The position numbers were made by a program, and so were the translations under genes. Of a stretch of DNA of 6,259 nucleotides, positions 4,383-6,259 are shown one piece after another. The stretch spans positions 1 through 6,259 of the forward strand of contig CAAGCO010000024.1 of assembly GCA_900768345.1 (NCBI GenBank). Reading direction: 5' to 3'. How positions within the stretch are numbered: position 1 is the first letter of the stretch; every line of letters starts with the position of its first letter. The DNA comes from Bacilli bacterium (GTDB lineage Bacteria; Bacillota_I; Bacilli_A; RF39; UBA660). The notes under the pieces were generated by a model that was given only the letters and a program-made list of their open reading frames with translations, was not told the origin of the DNA and ran no database searches.

Positions 4383-5309
4383 GATGTATACTGGAGTTCC
4401 AACTTCTACCATTGAAAATAATTTTTTGGCTGCTTTAGTTGGTACGTTTACGCATCCGTGACTTCCATTGGTTAGATAAATCTTACCACCAAATTTTTTT
4501 CTCCATGACGCATCATGTATTCCATAACTTCTTCCATCATATCCTATCCAATATTTAACAAATGACTTATATTTTTTTGTTACAAGATATGTATTTCTTG
4601 CTTTTTTATTTACTCTAAAGTTACCAAGCTTAGTCGCTCCATTAAGTCCTGTTGTTACATCGGTTGTAAATACTGGTTTCTTTTTAACATAATATACTAG
4701 CTTTTGTGTAGATATTTTAACTTCTATATAAGTGTTTTCATCTTTTGTTGTTACATGTACTTTTACAGTTTCTTCTGCTTTGTTTCCGCTTGAATCTTCG
4801 ACAGAATATTTTATTTCATAATTTCCTTTTGTATTGATATCTACATTTGAATCAACTTTGACTTTGTCAGTTATATCACCATCATAGTTATCTTTAGCTG
4901 TATATTTTATATCGTCACATTTTTCTTTTATAGTACAATAAATTTCTTTGTCACTTAAACTCAAGGTTGGAGCTTCATTATCTACTATAGTTACTTTTCT
5001 CTTTAGTGTTTTGCTATATTTTTTATATTGTAATGTATATTCTATATCATATGTTCCAACTTTAGTATTATCAATATTATTTATTGTTTTTACTTCATTT
5101 TTATAATCTTTGCCATCATATTCAGCGATGTATCCTTCTTCTACATAATTATTTCCATATTCAATAGTAATATTATTGCTGCCTAATAGTTTAAAGCCAC
5201 TTTCTAAAGCGTCAATTTTTTCATGTTCAAAAAAGCCAATAACTGAAGCAGTTATTGTTAAAATAAGAAAACTCATAGTTAATAAAATTTTTATTAAGTT
5301 ATTTTTCAT
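4374..5309 (-). CDS. Membrane-anchored L,D-transpeptidase (YkuD domain) with two Ig-like domains
   Basis: The 311-residue protein has a short cytoplasmic start and an uncleaved-type membrane helix at about residues 5-27. Two Ig-like domains of the DUF5011 type follow (about 43-110 and 112-186, with GTYDIEYTL and GNYEIKYSVEDSSGNKA motifs). A YkuD L,D-transpeptidase domain fills 194-309. The catalytic signature is present: H265 in GIHDASWR and SHGCVN with C286. Such enzymes cross-link peptidoglycan stems at meso-diaminopimelate or similar residues (3-3 links), or attach proteins, outside the membrane. The Ig-like part probably spans the wall. C125 and C131 in the second Ig-like domain could form a disulfide. 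ATG 5309-5307 is preferred: AGGTGA (5317-5312) lies just upstream. A GTG two codons earlier (5315) lacks a binding site. The gene stands between two terminators and is probably monocistronic. Confidence 0.93.
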   Translation of the reverse strand: MKNNLIKILLTMSFLILTITASVIGFFEHEKIDALESGFKLLGSNNITIEYGNNYVEEGYIAEYDGKDYKNEVKTINNIDNTKVGTYDIEYTLQYKKYSKTLKRKVTIVDNEAPTLSLSDKEIYCTIKEKCDDIKYTAKDNYDGDITDKVKVDSNVDINTKGNYEIKYSVEDSSGNKAEETVKVHVTTKDENTYIEVKISTQKLVYYVKKKPVFTTDVTTGLNGATKLGNFRVNKKARNTYLVTKKYKSFVKYWIGYDGRSYGIHDASWRKKFGGKIYLTNGSHGCVNVPTKAAKKLFSMVEVGTPVYIKR

Positions 5310-5358
5310 ACTCACCTATTATATATTTATAATATCATATCAATTATAATTTTTCCAT

Positions 5359-5386
5359 AAAAAAAGTAACAATTAATGTTACTTTT
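5359..5386 (-). terminator. Intrinsic terminator after the DUF6273 protein gene
   Basis: A 9-bp perfect stem pairs 5362-5370 (AAAAGTAAC) with 5378-5386 (GTTACTTTT) around a 7-base loop. On the minus strand seven T (5365-5359) follow. It starts 10 bp after the TAG stop of the DUF6273 gene and separates it from the L,D-transpeptidase gene. Confidence 0.85.
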
Positions 5387-5395
5387 GTATAGTTT

Positions 5396-6259
5396 CTATC
5401 CAATTCTAAATGCTGGTGATACACCATATAAATTAGTAGCAGCTGGATTTGGCATTTCCCCTCCATCTGTAATAAATAGAAAGCCAATATTGTCTCCTTC
5501 AACTGTGGAACGTAGCCACCAATGTGTTGCTGTTCCATTATATTTTTTTGTTGCACTATATGAGCTTTTAATATTTCTATCTTTATAGTAATCAAGTTGT
5601 CTAGTTAAATCGCTAGTTAGTTCATTTAATAAATTATTGCTTTCACCCAATACTTCCATAACTGAAAGTAAATATATTTTGTCTGTTGTCTCTATATTTT
5701 TATTATCACTTTGTCCATAATTAGATATTACTTTAGTATTAATAATTGCATTTTTTAAGTCTTGTGGCATACTATTATATATATTATTGTTTACAAATGT
5801 TCTTATTTGAGTTTTTTCCCACCCTCCAACATTTGTTGCTGTTGTATTCATTTTCATTTTAGTAATAATATCTGTAAATTCTATTACGAATCCGCAGGCT
5901 GTTTGCGAAAATCCTTCTATAGAGCATTCACTTGGAGTAGACATATTTGCTATTCTTACTACATGTTTTCCGTTACTTCCTAAATCTATCTCTTTAGTGT
6001 CTCCGACTTCATAGTTTGGTGTATTACCACTTTTTATAGCTTTAACAATTGTATCCCATGAATCTTCTTCAAAAGATATTGTTTCAATTATTTCTTCCTT
6101 AGTTTCACATTTTCCTTCGATAACTTCATCTATATCTAATTCAGATATATCATTAAACTTTCCACTAATACAATATGTACCATCATATGCTTTAAAATCA
6201 GTTATGTTTCCTGCACTATCAATTTTAATATCATAATCAACTTTATTACCTGTTAGATC
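5396..6259 (-). CDS. DUF6273-domain protein, C-terminal 287 residues (5' end outside window)
   Basis: The frame is open from the right edge to TAG 5398-5396, giving 287 residues; the start is outside. A domain of about 180 residues at the C-terminus matches DUF6273 as I know it. It has VRIANMSTPSECSIEG, then GGWEKTQIRTFVNNNIYNSM, then DKIYLLSVMEVLGE, HWWLRSTVEGDN and the end GVSPAFRIG. The first 85 residues resemble the linker of pilin-like proteins of gut Firmicutes: DSAGNITDFKAYDGTYCISG, then EGKCETKEE, then a WDTIV helix and GDTKEIDLG. By that comparison the missing N-terminus may be a type IV prepilin-like or lipoprotein signal; this is inference. Four Cys occur as CISG..GKC and SEC..TAC. 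The internal Met at 5944 is not the start, since conserved sequence continues upstream. The biochemical function of DUF6273 is not known to me. A surface role is likely. Confidence 0.85.
   Translation of the reverse strand, partial: DLTGNKVDYDIKIDSAGNITDFKAYDGTYCISGKFNDISELDIDEVIEGKCETKEEIIETISFEEDSWDTIVKAIKSGNTPNYEVGDTKEIDLGSNGKHVVRIANMSTPSECSIEGFSQTACGFVIEFTDIITKMKMNTTATNVGGWEKTQIRTFVNNNIYNSMPQDLKNAIINTKVISNYGQSDNKNIETTDKIYLLSVMEVLGESNNLLNELTSDLTRQLDYYKDRNIKSSYSATKKYNGTATHWWLRSTVEGDNIGFLFITDGGEMPNPAATNLYGVSPAFRIG

Noticed and set aside
4150..4461. Plus-strand open frame of 103 codons across two minus-strand genes
   Set aside because: It spans the end of the transpeptidase gene, a terminator, a promoter and the start of the 193-residue gene, so it is a chance frame.
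5396..5944. Start of the DUF6273 gene at the internal ATG 5944
   Set aside because: The frame stays open to the window edge, and the upstream 105 residues carry conserved-looking sequence (GDTKEIDLG leading directly into VRIANM).
5344..5983. Other frames over the DUF6273 region (5344-5595 minus, 5376-5588 plus, 5762-5983 plus)
   Set aside because: They overlap the conserved DUF6273 reading frame, lack binding sites, and one runs through the terminator.
1..6259. CRISPR array, insertion sequence or prophage genes
   Set aside because: No repeat-spacer pattern, transposase, inverted terminal repeats or phage-type genes were seen on either strand.

Overview
The window looks like a chromosomal segment of a very AT-rich, low-GC Gram-positive bacterium, most likely an uncultured, gut-type member of the Bacilli or of the walled relatives of Mollicutes. 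This is inferred from four things: A/T-rich codon use, AAGGAGG-type ribosome binding sites, an L,D-transpeptidase that implies peptidoglycan, and a DUF6273-type surface protein that I associate with such genomes. TGA ends one gene and TGG encodes Trp, so the mycoplasma genetic code does not apply. The assignment to a lineage is from memory and is not proven by the sequence.

Layout. At the left edge (2-142, + strand) is the C-terminal end of an unrecognised membrane protein. Bases 143-660 form a gene-poor, extremely AT-rich stretch. It holds a 77-codon stop-free frame without a start codon, a 22-bp palindrome and a 31-codon mini-ORF with a very good ribosome binding site; together these look like a decayed region or an insertion/deletion scar. 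Everything to the right is on the minus strand and reads from right to left: tRNA-Gly(GCC) with its own promoter and terminator, a PAP2-family phosphatase, upp, uraA, an unrecognised 193-residue protein, an Ig-like/L,D-transpeptidase surface protein, and the C-terminal 287 residues of a DUF6273 protein that runs off the right edge.

How the genes work together. uraA (uracil permease) and upp (uracil phosphoribosyltransferase) form a translationally coupled uracil-salvage operon: uracil enters and is converted to UMP. Their stop and start codons share one base. The PAP2 phosphatase follows 41 bp downstream and ends at a strong terminator. The L,D-transpeptidase and the PAP2 phosphatase both plausibly act at the cell envelope. 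The DUF6273 protein is probably surface-exposed.

The most interesting part is the 201-bp leader in front of uraA (3504-3704). It holds a promoter-like site, a long imperfect hairpin, a possible 26-codon leader peptide inside that hairpin, and then an intrinsic terminator between promoter and gene. This is the architecture of a transcription attenuator. I see no PyrR-binding consensus, and the U-rich end of the leader frame just before the terminator suggests UTP-sensitive, translation-coupled attenuation or an undescribed riboswitch as testable hypotheses.
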